Assembly: GCF_000585375.1 (NCBI RefSeq)
Contig: NZ_KK073874.1
Location: 3,844,001 to 3,908,000, forward strand
Origin: Cryptosporangium arvum DSM 44712
GTDB lineage: Bacteria; Actinomycetota; Actinomycetes; Mycobacteriales; Cryptosporangiaceae
Direction: 5' to 3'
Length of the DNA: 64,000 nucleotides
In this document: positions 26,267-35,712 of the stretch, piece after piece
How the letters are laid out: each line of letters begins with the position of its first letter
Numbering within the stretch: the first letter of the stretch is position 1
Translations under genes and position numbers: made by a program
Notes under the pieces: model-generated
What the model saw: only the letters and a program-made list of their open reading frames with translations
Told to the model about the DNA's origin: nothing
The model's database searches: none

Positions 26267-26269
26267 CCC

Positions 26270-26406
26270 GTGACGGCTCGGGGGCCGGTGATGTCGCCGT
26301 CGGTGGTGAACGCGTAGCCGAAGTCGAGGTGACAGTGCGCTGGGGGAGCGACGGTACCGAGGTCGATACCGGCTTCCTCGGTCAGCTCACTCAACGCGGC
26401 ATCCAT
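26270..26406 (-). pseudogene. NUDIX hydrolase fragment
   Basis: About 45 residues (ALSELTEEAGIDLGTV, then PPAHCHLDFGYAFTTDGD) match the middle of a NUDIX domain (RExxEExG-like helix and the following strand). The rest of the domain is absent on both sides. It follows the truncated glycolipid-binding-like gene on the same strand and may have been joined to it by deletion. Confidence 0.55.
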
Positions 26407-26737
26407 GGGGGTCGAGTCGGCCGGCGATGTCCGTGTCGCTGATCGTCATCGGGCCCGGGTAGTCGAGCACCAGTCCCTCCGCGTCGACAGGTAGGTCGGC
26501 CGTGAGGCCCCCGTCGAGGCTCGTGAACCGGTAGACGTCCGCCCCGTCCCGGTCCAACCGCGTGTAGCGCTGCGGCTCCGGCCAGGGCTGCAGATCCATC
26601 CCATCGACATAGGCGACGGTGATGTCGGCGGCAGCGCCGCGCACCAGTCCGAGCCGGCGGACCGGCAACGTGTTCGTGAACGGCGTGTCGGCGATGTCGA
26701 CGTATTTGCAGCCGTCGAGGTTCCCAGAAGACGTCAT
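26387..26737 (-). pseudogene. 5'-truncated putative glycolipid-binding (PF06475-like) gene
   Basis: The 116 residues readable from an ATG at 26737 carry the C-terminal half of the family: GCKYVDIADTPFTNTLPVRRL, QRYTRL, and GGLTADLPVDAEGLVLDYPG. Family members are normally about 180-190 residues, and no N-terminal half is found upstream. The tail after LDYPG is unrelated. Translation is possible but a complete fold is not. Confidence 0.65.
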
Positions 26738-26937
26738 CCACCGGAGCCTCCGATCTCGCCGACGTGTCAGAGCGACAGCGCCGGACACCATACGTGCTTC
26801 CTCCCGCCGCCGGAGCCGAACGGTGGTGGCAGGCGACCATCAGTGCGATGGCCGAGCACGTGTGGGGTCGCGGAGAATGCCGAGGACGACGGCGGCCGGC
26901 GCCAACGTCGAGCCGGGCTCTGGAGGACGCCGTGGTG

Positions 26938-27543
26938 ATGCCGCTCATCGACTCGACCCAGGTGCGCCCGCGCCGGCGATGGTATGCGCTGGCGGGCGTG
27001 CTTCCGGTCCTCGGCATCATCGTGGGCGTCATCGCGTTCGTCTTCGGCCTGTGGGCCAGCGTCGGTGTGCGGCCCGACGTGGCCGTCGAGTCCCGTGGCG
27101 GCGCCGAGTCGTCGGCGTCGATCGTCAGCAGCAGCACGTACTGGATGGTGTACGTGCCTCGAGGCACCGCCCCCGTTCCTCCCTGCACCGCCTCGCCGGC
27201 CACCTCCGTCGAGGTCACCCCGCTCAGGGGCGACCTTTTCTCCTACCGCTCGGGCGGCACGCGTTGGGAGGCTCAGTACCGGCTGGTCGTCACCAGCCCC
27301 GGCTATTACACGATCAACTGCGGCGGGACGCCGTTCGTGGTCGCCGACGCGACCAGGACCGCCAACGCCGCTGCCTTCGGCACCCTGGGCGCGCTCGGTG
27401 GGCTGCTGGGCCTGCCGTGCGTGGGTCTCGTCGCCGGATTCGTCGCCTGGCTCGTCGTATTTCTGCGGCGGAGAGGCAGCCGCAAGCGGCTCGAACTCGC
27501 CGTTGCCCATCAACCGTACGGGTGGCCTTCCACCCGGTGGTGA
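26938..27543 (+). CDS. Two-helix membrane protein of unknown function
   Basis: A 201-residue protein with one membrane helix at about residues 15-38 and another at about 145-175. The segment between them (about 100 residues with two Cys, PPCTASPAT and YTINCGGTPF) would lie outside. GGAGG at 26922-26926 serves GTG at 26932, GTG at 26935 or ATG at 26938; the ATG is used, and the GTG at 26935 is equally good. It converges with the TIR-STAND gene. No family recognised. Confidence 0.65.
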   Translation: MPLIDSTQVRPRRRWYALAGVLPVLGIIVGVIAFVFGLWASVGVRPDVAVESRGGAESSASIVSSSTYWMVYVPRGTAPVPPCTASPATSVEVTPLRGDLFSYRSGGTRWEAQYRLVVTSPGYYTINCGGTPFVVADATRTANAAAFGTLGALGGLLGLPCVGLVAGFVAWLVVFLRRRGSRKRLELAVAHQPYGWPSTRW

Positions 27544-27573
27544 GTTGACCGGGGCGGTGGGCGCCGGCGGAAA

Positions 27574-30500
27574 TCAGCCGCCCAGTAGCCGATTCCGCGC
27601 GGCGGCCGCGATCGCGGTCACGACGTCGGCGGGAAGCGCCTGCGGATCCTCCACAACGGTTCGCCACGAGCCGTTGCGCAGGGCCAGGCAGACGATCGGC
27701 AGCAGGCCCTCGTGATCGGAGCGTTCTCCGGCCGCCGCGACCAGTGCCCGCGACGACTGGGGCTGCGGCATCAGCAGCGCCAGCTGGCGGCACCGCTGGT
27801 AGTCACCGATGATCGCCATCGTCTTGACCAGCTCGACGAGCACCTCGGTCTGCCTGGCCACTCGAACCGCCTTCGCGCGCTCGGTCAGCTCACGGGCCGA
27901 GACGCGGTCTCCGGTCCGCGCGACGGTCCGGGCCAGCGCGGCCAGCGCGCGGGCTTTGAGCTTCGAGTCCTCGATCCGGTCGGCCCAGCGCGCGGCCTCC
28001 TCGCCGAAGCGGCGGGTCTCCGAGGGACGCTCGCCGGCCGCCTCGACCAGCGTCGTGAAGGCGACGCACCGGCTCCTGGGGTCGGTCAGCGTGGCAGCCC
28101 ACTGCTCGGCCGCGGCCAGGCCGTCCTCGGCCACCAGCCGCCGGGCCTCCGCGACGGCCGCGAGCGCCGGATTCTCGGCAGCCGTGCCGGTGCTGCTCCG
28201 CTCGCCGGGGACGGCCGTCCGGGTCGGCGCCCGGCCGCCGGCGGCGAAGTCGTCGTCGTCGGCCAGCGCCTCGGCGAGCGTCAGCTGCAGCCTCGTCCGT
28301 TCGGCACCGTCGCGCATGGCCCAGATCACGGCGTGGGCCAGGTCGTGGTCACCGATCGTCAGGGCGATCCGGGCCAGGCCGGTCTGGACGCCCATCGACC
28401 ACTCGGTGCCGATGCTGGGCGGGATCAGTGCGGCGGCCCGCTCGGCCAGCGCCTGGGCGCGTTTCTCGTCACCGGCCCCGGCCGCGGCGCAGGCCAGGTC
28501 GCGGAGGGCGGCTGAACGTTCGCCCGGATCGAGCAGGAGATCGGCTTCCGCCTCCGTCGTCGTGCGATCCGTCCGCCGGGGGGCATTCGGGGCGGTCGCG
28601 GCGGCCAGCCGTGCCCGCGCCGCGGCTCGCTGCCCGGGGTGCGAGATCGTCCCGATGACGCCCTCGGCCCGACGCGTCAGGCTCCACGCCTGCTGCCGGC
28701 GTCCGGCCGCCTTCGCCACCGCGACCAGCGTCCCCAGCGCCTCGACCCGATCGGCCAGGTCGTCGACCCGGTCGGCCGCCCGCCGCGCCTTGTCCAGCAC
28801 TGTGCCGCAGTGCGCGTCCTGGCCGGCGCTGGCCGCCGCCCCGGCGACGGCGGCCAGCGCGTCCGCCTGCTGCCGGGCCGGCCGGACCGCGAGCGCATGC
28901 TGTTCGGCCAGGTCCAGGCAGCCCGCGTCGGCCAGCGCGACCGCCAGGTCCGCCACGCACTGACCAGGCCGGTAGGGCGCGGCGACCGCACGCGCGGCTC
29001 GCCAGGCGACGTCCTGGTCACCGACGTCCTGTGCCGTCTTGGCGACCTCGAGGGCTGCGACCAGCCATCGCTCCCGGTCACCGATCAGGTCCAGACGCCG
29101 CTGGGCCTCGGCCAGCAGCAACCCGGCCGGGCCGTCGGGCTCCTGGTAGGCGCGCGCGGCCGCGCAGGCGTCGAGGACCGCTTCGGCCTCGTCGTCGTGG
29201 CGGACCACCTCCTCGGCCCGCCCGGCCAGCTCACGAGCGACGTCCATCAGGCCTCTGTCGAGCGCGGCGCCGGCCACCAGGACGAGCGTCGCCGACCGTC
29301 GCTCGCGGCTCCCGATCGACGCGCAACAGCGGACGGCGCGCTCGGCCAGCGTCCGCATCCGCGTCTCGTCGGTCTCGTCGGCCAGGCGCAGCATCGCCGC
29401 GTATCCGCTGGCCCGGCCCTCCGCGGTCGGAATCTCGGCAACGACGGCGTCCGCCGCACCGAGGTCACCGTTGGCCAGGTGCACCTGAGCCAGCGACACC
29501 AGCGCCTCGACGCGCCGCTCGGGCGGCCGGATCGAGCCGGCCAGCTCGCGGGCGAGCGTGGCATCCCGCCGGGCCAGCAGCGCGACGACCTCGGTGGTCG
29601 CTCTCACCCTGGCCTTCGCGTAGCCGGGAGAGCTGCCGTAGAGCCGTAGTACGGAGATCGCCCCGGCGGGCTGTTGGGACTCCGCAACCAGCTTCGAGAC
29701 CCTGGGCAGCGCGTTGATCCGCACCCTCGGGGTACTGATCCGGCCGAGGAGCTTGCAGGCCCCCACCGCGTCGCCCTGTCGGGCCAGCGCGCTGGCCCGC
29801 CGGAACCGGATGTTGTCCTGCGAGGTGGCGTCGTCGGGCGGGATCTGCCGCTCGGACCGCCCGGCCCGGCGCATGAGTTTGTCCATCGTGCTCCGGTCGC
29901 CCTTGTCCCTGGCGATCTCCGCGATGTCCAGCCAGGCCGCAGTCTCCCAGTAGGGGTGACCTATCCGGTGCGCGACCTGCTCGGCGCGGTGCAGCTCACC
30001 GGACTCGGCCAGCGCCGCCGCCAGTGCCGCGAGCACCCTCCCTCGCTGCGGGCCGTCCTCGAGCGACACGCCCACCGACTCCGCGCCGGAGTACACGCCC
30101 AGATCGATCAGGGCCAGCCCCAGCGCGAGGAGCACGCGGCCTTGTTCGCGTTGGTCGGTGACGGTCCGCGCCAGCGTCACGGCGCGCGCGACCTGGCCGG
30201 CCTGGGCCACCGCCCGCGCCAGCGCGGTGATCGCCTGGACGTGCTTGGACTCCACGAGCTGCGCCGCCCGGGCCGCCGCCTCCTCGATGACCGGCTCGGC
30301 CAGCGTGGCCCGGTCGGCCTCGGCCAGCGACTTGACGACCATCGTCAGCGCGTCGGCACATTGGTAGGGGTCGGTGATCCGCCCGGCCATCCGGAGGACC
30401 TCGGCGACCAGCCGCGCGGGGTCCACCGCCGACCCGATCGCCCGCGCCACCGCCTGGATCCACTGGTACTCATTCAGTGGCGTCGCACTCGGCTCCGGGG

Positions 30501-32343
30501 ACGGGTCGGCGCGACTCAACGCCCGCTGGGCCTCCTTGCTCCGGTCGAGGTCGGTGATCGACCTGAACAGCGCAGCGGCGCGGGGCCGGTCACCCAGCGC
30601 CAGCCACAGCGCGGGCAGCGTCACGGGCAGGTACCTGTTGCGGTGCAGCAACCGATCGCGGGCGGCCGAGACCCCGGCCAGCACGGTCAGGTCGGCGACG
30701 GCGGGCCGGCCCGTGGCGCAGATCAGGTCGTGCGCCTCCCTGGTCTCGGCGAGTGCCGCGGCGTCGCTGGAGGTCTCCGCGTAGAGGCGGTCGTGGCGGA
30801 AGGCGTCGGTGGCCAGCCGCGTCAGTGCGTCCTGCTCGCCCGCCGCGCGCAGCATGCCGGGGTAGTCGAACAGCAGATAGGGAGGCGTCGTCCCGGCCGG
30901 CCATCTCCGCGCCGCGTAGGCATCCGCCCAGGCGATGATCTCGCGGCGGTGGCCCGGGAGACGGTCGGCGAGCCTGGCCTCGGCTGTCGCCTGCAATGCG
31001 GCATGGGCGAACGTCAGGGTCGACCCGCCGCCGTCCGCGGCACCTCCCTTTTCCGCGGCCACGCGCACGATGGTGCGGCCGAAAAAACTTCCGAGCATCC
31101 GCTCGACGTCCCGGAGCGTGAGCCCGGCCAGTTCGGCCAGGTCCTCGGGTCGGAGGCCACCCCCCGCCGCCGTGATCAATCCGAGCAGTCCGCCGTGCAC
31201 CTGTTCGGTGTCGAGCAGCACATCCAGTTCCTGGCCGGCGCGTCGCTCGTCGTCGGCGGCGTACCCCAGCTGGGCCAGCCGGCGGGGCGTGCACGCGCGC
31301 AGCGGATGGTCGTCGCGGACGTCGGCGGGCAGGCCCGGCTCGGGACGGCTGGTCACCAGGATCCGCACGCCGTCCGGGAGCCGGATCGGCAGCAACGTCG
31401 CAATGCTCGGAACCCCGGCCGACCGGCGATCCTCGTCGAGGCCGTCCACCAGCACCAGCAACCGGCGGCCCGACCGGCGGACCCGCTCGGCCGCCTGTTC
31501 CAGCAGCATCAGCCAGCTCTCGCCGAACGAGCCGATCGCCGCATCCGCCTGACCGGCGGTGACCAGATCCGACAGCTGCGCCCCGATCGACTCCACGAAC
31601 TCCGCGCCGGTCGCCTCGGCCAGCCGTCTCGAGTCGACGAAGAACGACACGACCTCGAGGTCGTCCGGCGGCTTGAGGGCGAACTCCGACATCAGCGCCG
31701 ACTTCCCGGCCCAGGCCTCGCCGACCCACCACGCGTAGGGGGCCTCGCCACGGCAGAAGGCGCTCAGTTCCGCCAGTTCGGACTCGCGGCCGAGCAACCC
31801 GCCTGCCGGTGGGTACTGCCGGATCCGGACCCGCTGCCGGTCCAGATGATCGCGCCGCCGGGCGGGCGCGGCCGCCGCGACCACCGGCCCGCCCGCAACG
31901 GCGGTCAGTAATCGATCGCGCCCGACCGGCGTCCTGCCCACATCGAACAGATCGCTGTAGACGACCTGAGGTAACACACCCTGGAGCGCGCAGTCCTCGA
32001 TGCGAACCGGGATCAGCCGCCGAGTGTCGCCGACCGGATCACGGGCCCACGCGGCCGTCCATTCCGCCCGGCACACCGCCGAGTCCAGGTAGGCCGCCGA
32101 GACGACGGCCACCGTGTGATCGGCCTCCACCGCCTCGTCGACCTTCGACGGCCACTGCGTACCCGGCGTCATCGACCAGGGTTGAAAGATCACGTCGTAG
32201 CCCGCGTCGCGGAGCGCCAGCGCGATCCATTCCGCCCATGAGGCGTCGTCAGCAGTGAACGACACGAATACCTTCAGTGTCCCGCTGCTCGCTCGTTGTA
32301 TTCCCCCCACGCGTGCAGCATCCCACGAGCCGTCAGGCGTCAC
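27574..32343 (-). CDS. Giant TIR-STAND protein with long helical-repeat region
   Basis: A 1589-residue cytoplasmic protein. Residues 20-135 form a TIR domain (LKVFVSFTADDASWAEWIA, then AVVSAAYLDS) with CRAEW placing a Glu (94) at the NADase catalytic position. Residues 180-480 form a STAND NTPase: Walker A GEAWAGKSAL (208-217), Walker B LLVLVDGLDED (295-305), sensor VTSRP (330-334). From about 620 to the end are Ala/Arg-rich helical hairpins resembling TPR or related solenoids. Start uncertain: GTG at 32343, or GTG at 32310 (11 residues shorter). Such fusions act in anti-phage or developmental signalling; the role here is inferred. Flanked by IS110 and broken genes. Confidence 0.88.
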   Translation of the reverse strand: MTPDGSWDAARVGGIQRASSGTLKVFVSFTADDASWAEWIALALRDAGYDVIFQPWSMTPGTQWPSKVDEAVEADHTVAVVSAAYLDSAVCRAEWTAAWARDPVGDTRRLIPVRIEDCALQGVLPQVVYSDLFDVGRTPVGRDRLLTAVAGGPVVAAAAPARRRDHLDRQRVRIRQYPPAGGLLGRESELAELSAFCRGEAPYAWWVGEAWAGKSALMSEFALKPPDDLEVVSFFVDSRRLAEATGAEFVESIGAQLSDLVTAGQADAAIGSFGESWLMLLEQAAERVRRSGRRLLVLVDGLDEDRRSAGVPSIATLLPIRLPDGVRILVTSRPEPGLPADVRDDHPLRACTPRRLAQLGYAADDERRAGQELDVLLDTEQVHGGLLGLITAAGGGLRPEDLAELAGLTLRDVERMLGSFFGRTIVRVAAEKGGAADGGGSTLTFAHAALQATAEARLADRLPGHRREIIAWADAYAARRWPAGTTPPYLLFDYPGMLRAAGEQDALTRLATDAFRHDRLYAETSSDAAALAETREAHDLICATGRPAVADLTVLAGVSAARDRLLHRNRYLPVTLPALWLALGDRPRAAALFRSITDLDRSKEAQRALSRADPSPEPSATPLNEYQWIQAVARAIGSAVDPARLVAEVLRMAGRITDPYQCADALTMVVKSLAEADRATLAEPVIEEAAARAAQLVESKHVQAITALARAVAQAGQVARAVTLARTVTDQREQGRVLLALGLALIDLGVYSGAESVGVSLEDGPQRGRVLAALAAALAESGELHRAEQVAHRIGHPYWETAAWLDIAEIARDKGDRSTMDKLMRRAGRSERQIPPDDATSQDNIRFRRASALARQGDAVGACKLLGRISTPRVRINALPRVSKLVAESQQPAGAISVLRLYGSSPGYAKARVRATTEVVALLARRDATLARELAGSIRPPERRVEALVSLAQVHLANGDLGAADAVVAEIPTAEGRASGYAAMLRLADETDETRMRTLAERAVRCCASIGSRERRSATLVLVAGAALDRGLMDVARELAGRAEEVVRHDDEAEAVLDACAAARAYQEPDGPAGLLLAEAQRRLDLIGDRERWLVAALEVAKTAQDVGDQDVAWRAARAVAAPYRPGQCVADLAVALADAGCLDLAEQHALAVRPARQQADALAAVAGAAASAGQDAHCGTVLDKARRAADRVDDLADRVEALGTLVAVAKAAGRRQQAWSLTRRAEGVIGTISHPGQRAAARARLAAATAPNAPRRTDRTTTEAEADLLLDPGERSAALRDLACAAAGAGDEKRAQALAERAAALIPPSIGTEWSMGVQTGLARIALTIGDHDLAHAVIWAMRDGAERTRLQLTLAEALADDDDFAAGGRAPTRTAVPGERSSTGTAAENPALAAVAEARRLVAEDGLAAAEQWAATLTDPRSRCVAFTTLVEAAGERPSETRRFGEEAARWADRIEDSKLKARALAALARTVARTGDRVSARELTERAKAVRVARQTEVLVELVKTMAIIGDYQRCRQLALLMPQPQSSRALVAAAGERSDHEGLLPIVCLALRNGSWRTVVEDPQALPADVVTAIAAAARNRLLGG

Positions 32344-32613
32344 TCAAACGCGAGACCGTCAGGTCTTCTTCTTTGCGCTCCGACATCAGAGACTTGCCGA
32401 TCACGACTCGACAGTGGTTCCGACCGCCCTCAGCCAGCAAGCTCCTCCCGACCGGGGACCTGGCTGCGCATCGGGCGGCGCCCACCGCGGCGCGCACGAG
32501 GGGCAGCCGGCGTCGGCAGCCACCGGTTCCGGTGACCAACCGACGGGGGCTCGACAGCGGACTCGGAAAGGACGGGCGGCAGGCCGAACGTCCTCAACTG
32601 GCTCCCCTCTGTG

Positions 32614-33110
32614 TCAACCCGCGGCAGCGGCTGCCGTTCTAGGGTGGTGATCGGCGGGTCCGGGAAGTGACTTTTCCGAAGTGCCGGCGTCGGGGTGTGA
32701 GCCGGTCGCGATGGAGTCAAGAGTCGTCCCCGGTTGTCCTCCCGGGCCGGTCCGGGAGCCCGTGGCCGCTCTCATGGTGTCGTTGAGCATGGTGCGATAG
32801 ACGAACGTCGGACAGGCGGCGTTTGAGCGCGCGCATCGCTTCCATCGAGGTTTTGCCTTCGCTCTTGCGGCGGTCGTAGTAAGCCCGTCCGATGGTCGCG
32901 TTGCGTAACTGGACCACGGCCATGATGTGGAGCACGCGGTTGATCTGCCGGTTGCCGCCGCGGGAGAGCCGGTGCCGGACATGGGCGAGCCCTTCGATCG
33001 AGGTATGGGGGCAGGAGAATCGCACTGTTCGGTGCAGAGCGACCCGGGCTCGCACGATCAGAGTCCGTCCGTCCCAACTGCCGCCCGGGCATGGTTGTGG
33101 CAGCTGACCG
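32614..33110 (-). pseudogene. IS110-type transposase remnant, frameshifted
   Basis: Only the C-terminal (transposase_20 and tail) part is present: AHVRHRLSRGGNRQINRVLH, AVVQLRNATIGRAYYDRRK and SMEAMRALKRRLSD. One extra base near 32804 then shifts the frame, and the family tail continues as VYRTMLND and GTTLDSIATGSHPDAG. The N-terminal RuvC-like catalytic DEDD domain is missing. No element ends seen. Confidence 0.75.
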
Positions 33111-33296
33111 CGAAGCATGATCGCCTCTGCTGAAATCGCCCCGATCTCGTCCGTTCGATGCCGTTGCGGTAGCCCACCTCGGCCGCCACGGCGAATCGTT
33201 CCGCCTGTTTCCGAGTCCGGCCTGCAGAACTGCGCTGGTGTCTAGTCCCTTGCCTGACCCGCCCTCACACAATCGGGCTCGTTCTAGCCATCCACA

Positions 33297-33451
33297 GCGC
33301 CCCATGCCGCGGTGGCCACGCATCTGGGCACCCGACAGGACGCCGCCCTGCGGACGATCGAGCAGGTCGGCCGCAGCGCATTGGACGACGTTCGGTCGGT
33401 GCTCACCGAGTACCGGGGCAGCCGGACGGCGGATTCGCCGTCCGTGCAGTG
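33297..33451 (+). pseudogene. Histidine kinase (HisKA_3) fragment
   Basis: About 51 residues (AAVATHLGTRQDAALRTIEQ, then VGRSALDDVRSVLTEYRG) match the dimerisation helices just after the phospho-acceptor of NarL-type sensor kinases. It ends in a normal TGA and is followed 14 bases later by a response-regulator pseudogene, so this is the last piece of a decayed two-component pair. Confidence 0.6.
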
Positions 33452-33465
33452 ATTCCGCTGGGCCG

Positions 33466-34112
33466 ATGATCGGTCGACTGACTCGCGTCGTGCTCGCGGA
33501 CGACGAAGCCTCGTACCGCGGCGCCGTCCGGGAACTCATCGACGCGACACCTGACCTCACGGTTGTCGGCGTGGCCGAAACCGGTCGCGAGGCGATCGCC
33601 GTCGCTGGAGCCTCGCGGCCCGACGTGGTTCTGATGGACGTGCGGATGCCGGACGGCGACGGAATAGCCGCCACCGCACGCCTCACGGCCGGAATGGCCC
33701 CGCTACGGATACTCGTGCTGACCACCTTCGATGTGGACGACCATGTCTTCCGCGCGCTCCGCGCAGGGGCGAGCGGATTCCTGCTCAGAGACGTCCCGCC
33801 CCCGCGATAGCTCGACGCGATTCGAACGATTGCCGCGGGCGAGTCGCTGCTCGCTCCCCGGGTGACTCGGCGGCTGATCGCTGCCTGGATGGACCGGACG
33901 CCGCCGCGCCGCGTGCTCGATGGTGTGACGCCCAGGGAGCGCGACGTCCTCGCGCTGACCACTCGAGGGTTGTCGAACACGCAGATCGAGGCGGCGTCGC
34001 GGGTGAGCCGGGGAACTCTCAAACCCATATCGGGAACTTGCTCGCCAAGTTGGCGGCACGTGATCGGGCGCAGCTGGTGATCGCCGGCTACGAGGCCGGA
34101 CTTGATACCTGA
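33466..34112 (+). pseudogene. NarL/LuxR-type response regulator with stop and frameshift
   Basis: The receiver domain (residues 1-113, phospho-Asp in PDVVLMDVRMPDGDG) is intact from the ATG at 33466. A TAG at 33808 then interrupts the frame. The same frame continues as LDAIRTIAAGESLLAPRVT and VTPRERDVLALTTRGLSNTQ. A further extra base near 34023 breaks the LuxR helix-turn-helix, whose end (NLLAKLAARDRAQLVIAGYE) is in another frame. Closely resembles the intact regulator at 49329. The two lesions argue against readthrough. Confidence 0.85.
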
Positions 34113-34199
34113 GAACCGGAGCAACGGCTCGGACGCACGCCATGCGTTACTGTGCGCACCCAGATCGACGTGCGGGCTACCAGAAGTGAGGTGACGTGC

Positions 34200-34694
34200 G
34201 TGTCGACAGCGGGCACGGTCGACGAGGCGATGGTCCGGCACTTGTTTCGTGCGCTGGCGGACACGAGTTGGTCTTGGACGGAGACAGCGCTCGCGGATGT
34301 CGTCTCGCGGCTGGGTTGGACCCTCTCCCGGCGCACCGAGCGGATTGTGTCGGCGGACACGGGTCTTGCCCTGGAGGATCCTTTCGCGCGATTCCAGGTC
34401 GACGGGGTGGGAGGCATCGACGTGGCGCGGTTGATGCTGACGCCTCTCCGTGTGGACGACCCCATTGTCCGGGCTGCGGTCGACGACGTCTTCGCCGCGG
34501 TGACGGCCACGGCGACCGTGGTGCTGGGAACGCCCACGCGCCGGCTGCCCGGAGCCTTTCCCGAGGTCCGCTGGCGCGGTACGGGCGCTTCGATCGTGCT
34601 CAGGGCATCACCGAGTGCCGTGGAAGTGGAGTGGGCGGGCACCTCCTATCTGGAACAGATGGACAAGTTGAGAGAGCTGGAAGATGCCGGTTGA
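34200..34694 (+). CDS. DUF6301 family protein
   Basis: A 164-residue actinobacterial protein of the DUF6301 type, with SWSWTETALADVVSRLGW near the N-terminus and RWRGTGASIVLRASPSAVEV near the C-terminus. Soluble, acidic. GTG at 34200 is eight bases after GAGG at 34188-34191; a GTG at 34152 would add 16 residues. It overlaps the next gene by 11 bases. Family function unknown; members often lie near secreted-toxin or type VII loci, but no toxin gene is present here. Confidence 0.7.
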   Translation: MSTAGTVDEAMVRHLFRALADTSWSWTETALADVVSRLGWTLSRRTERIVSADTGLALEDPFARFQVDGVGGIDVARLMLTPLRVDDPIVRAAVDDVFAAVTATATVVLGTPTRRLPGAFPEVRWRGTGASIVLRASPSAVEVEWAGTSYLEQMDKLRELEDAG

Positions 34695-35082
34695 CCGATG
34701 GGCGGCGTTGAGCGAGGCGTTGGCGCTGGGGCTGACCCGGCTGGCGATCGACGATTTCTTGGTACTCGATGCGGCGGCCGGGTACGTGCAGTGCTACCAG
34801 CACGATGACCGGCTGCTGACCGAAGCGTTGGATACCGGGGATCCGCGGTTGCGTGAACTTGGCTGGGGAGACCCGGACGAGGTGGATCAGAATCTCTCGG
34901 TGGTGGTGGCCTGGCCGTTCTCGCATGGCGCTGCGTGCGAACTGGCCGAGCGATGGGTCCGCACGTTGCGTGACGTCTATGACGCCGATCCGAATACTCT
35001 GCGGTACCTGGCGGCGAACGCGTCCTCGAATGACGACTGGGACGCGGGATATTTGGGGATCGCACAGCGGCTCGACGAATGA
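34684..35082 (+). CDS. YbjN/TY-Chap-like small protein
   Basis: A 132-residue acidic protein (YVQCYQHDDRLLTEALD, WGDPDEVDQNLSVVVAWPFS, ELAERWVRTLRDVYDADP) compatible with the TY-Chap chaperone-like fold related to YbjN and type III secretion chaperones. ATG at 34684 overlaps the DUF6301 gene by 11 bases, so the two products are made together and may form a complex. The assignment is from pattern only. No membrane segment. Confidence 0.6.
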   Translation: MPVDRWAALSEALALGLTRLAIDDFLVLDAAAGYVQCYQHDDRLLTEALDTGDPRLRELGWGDPDEVDQNLSVVVAWPFSHGAACELAERWVRTLRDVYDADPNTLRYLAANASSNDDWDAGYLGIAQRLDE

Positions 35083-35206
35083 GCGCAGCTGCTGGGCCGG
35101 GATGGCGTCGGCTCGGCTCGGAGCGTCGATCTCTCGCGCGCATGCAACCTTTCTTCGCGGAACCTCCGTCCTTCTGGCGTGACATCGTGCGGCGAGGAGG
35201 CCTGAT

Positions 35207-35698
35207 TTGCGGAGAGCCGATGAGGAACAATTCCGTGTCTTCGTGAGTGAGCGCATGGAGCGCTGGCGACGCGGCGCGTTCCTGCTGTGCCGCGATTGGC
35301 ACGCCGCCGACGACGTGGTCTCGGTGACGGTGGGCAGGATCTTCGAGAAGTGGCGGAAGGTCGCCGCCGCGGACAACCCCGACGCCTATGCGCGGCGCAT
35401 GCTGGCCCGAGCCTGGGCCGACGAGTGCCGCCGCTCGTGGCGTCGGGAGTTACCCAGCGACGACCTGCCCGACGGCGCACTGCCCGCGGATCACCGGATC
35501 GAGGACCAGCAGTCGCTGGCCGAACTCCTCGACTCGCTGGGCCCGCGGCAGCGCGCGGTGGTCGTGCTGCGGTTCTACTTCAGCCTGTCGGTCGAGGAGA
35601 CGGCAGAGGCATTGGCCATCTCATCCGGAACTGTGAAGAGCCAGTCGGCGCGTGCACTGACCACGCTGCGCTCGCTCGCCAACTCTCCCCAAGCCTGA
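35207..35698 (+). CDS. SigE family RNA polymerase sigma factor
   Basis: A 163-residue SigE-type sigma factor. Region 2: FRVFVSERMERWRRGAFLLC, WHAADDVVSVTVGRIFEKW. Region 4: LGPRQRAVVVLRFYFSLSVE, then EALAISSGTVKSQSARALTTL. TTG start at 35207 follows GGAGG at 35196-35200; no better start exists. It is followed 14 bases later by a single-helix membrane protein. Typical of actinobacteria, where these factors control small regulons; the target promoter is not visible. Confidence 0.9.
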   Translation: MRRADEEQFRVFVSERMERWRRGAFLLCRDWHAADDVVSVTVGRIFEKWRKVAAADNPDAYARRMLARAWADECRRSWRRELPSDDLPDGALPADHRIEDQQSLAELLDSLGPRQRAVVVLRFYFSLSVEETAEALAISSGTVKSQSARALTTLRSLANSPQA

Positions 35699-35712
35699 CA
35701 GGAGGCGACAGA

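Noticed and set aside
29674-31911. 745-residue plus-strand frame opposite the TIR-STAND gene
   Set aside because: Antisense shadow with typical low-complexity composition; the minus-strand frame has clear domains.
33466-34112. Response regulator made by TAG readthrough
   Set aside because: A second frameshift in the DNA-binding part makes readthrough useless.
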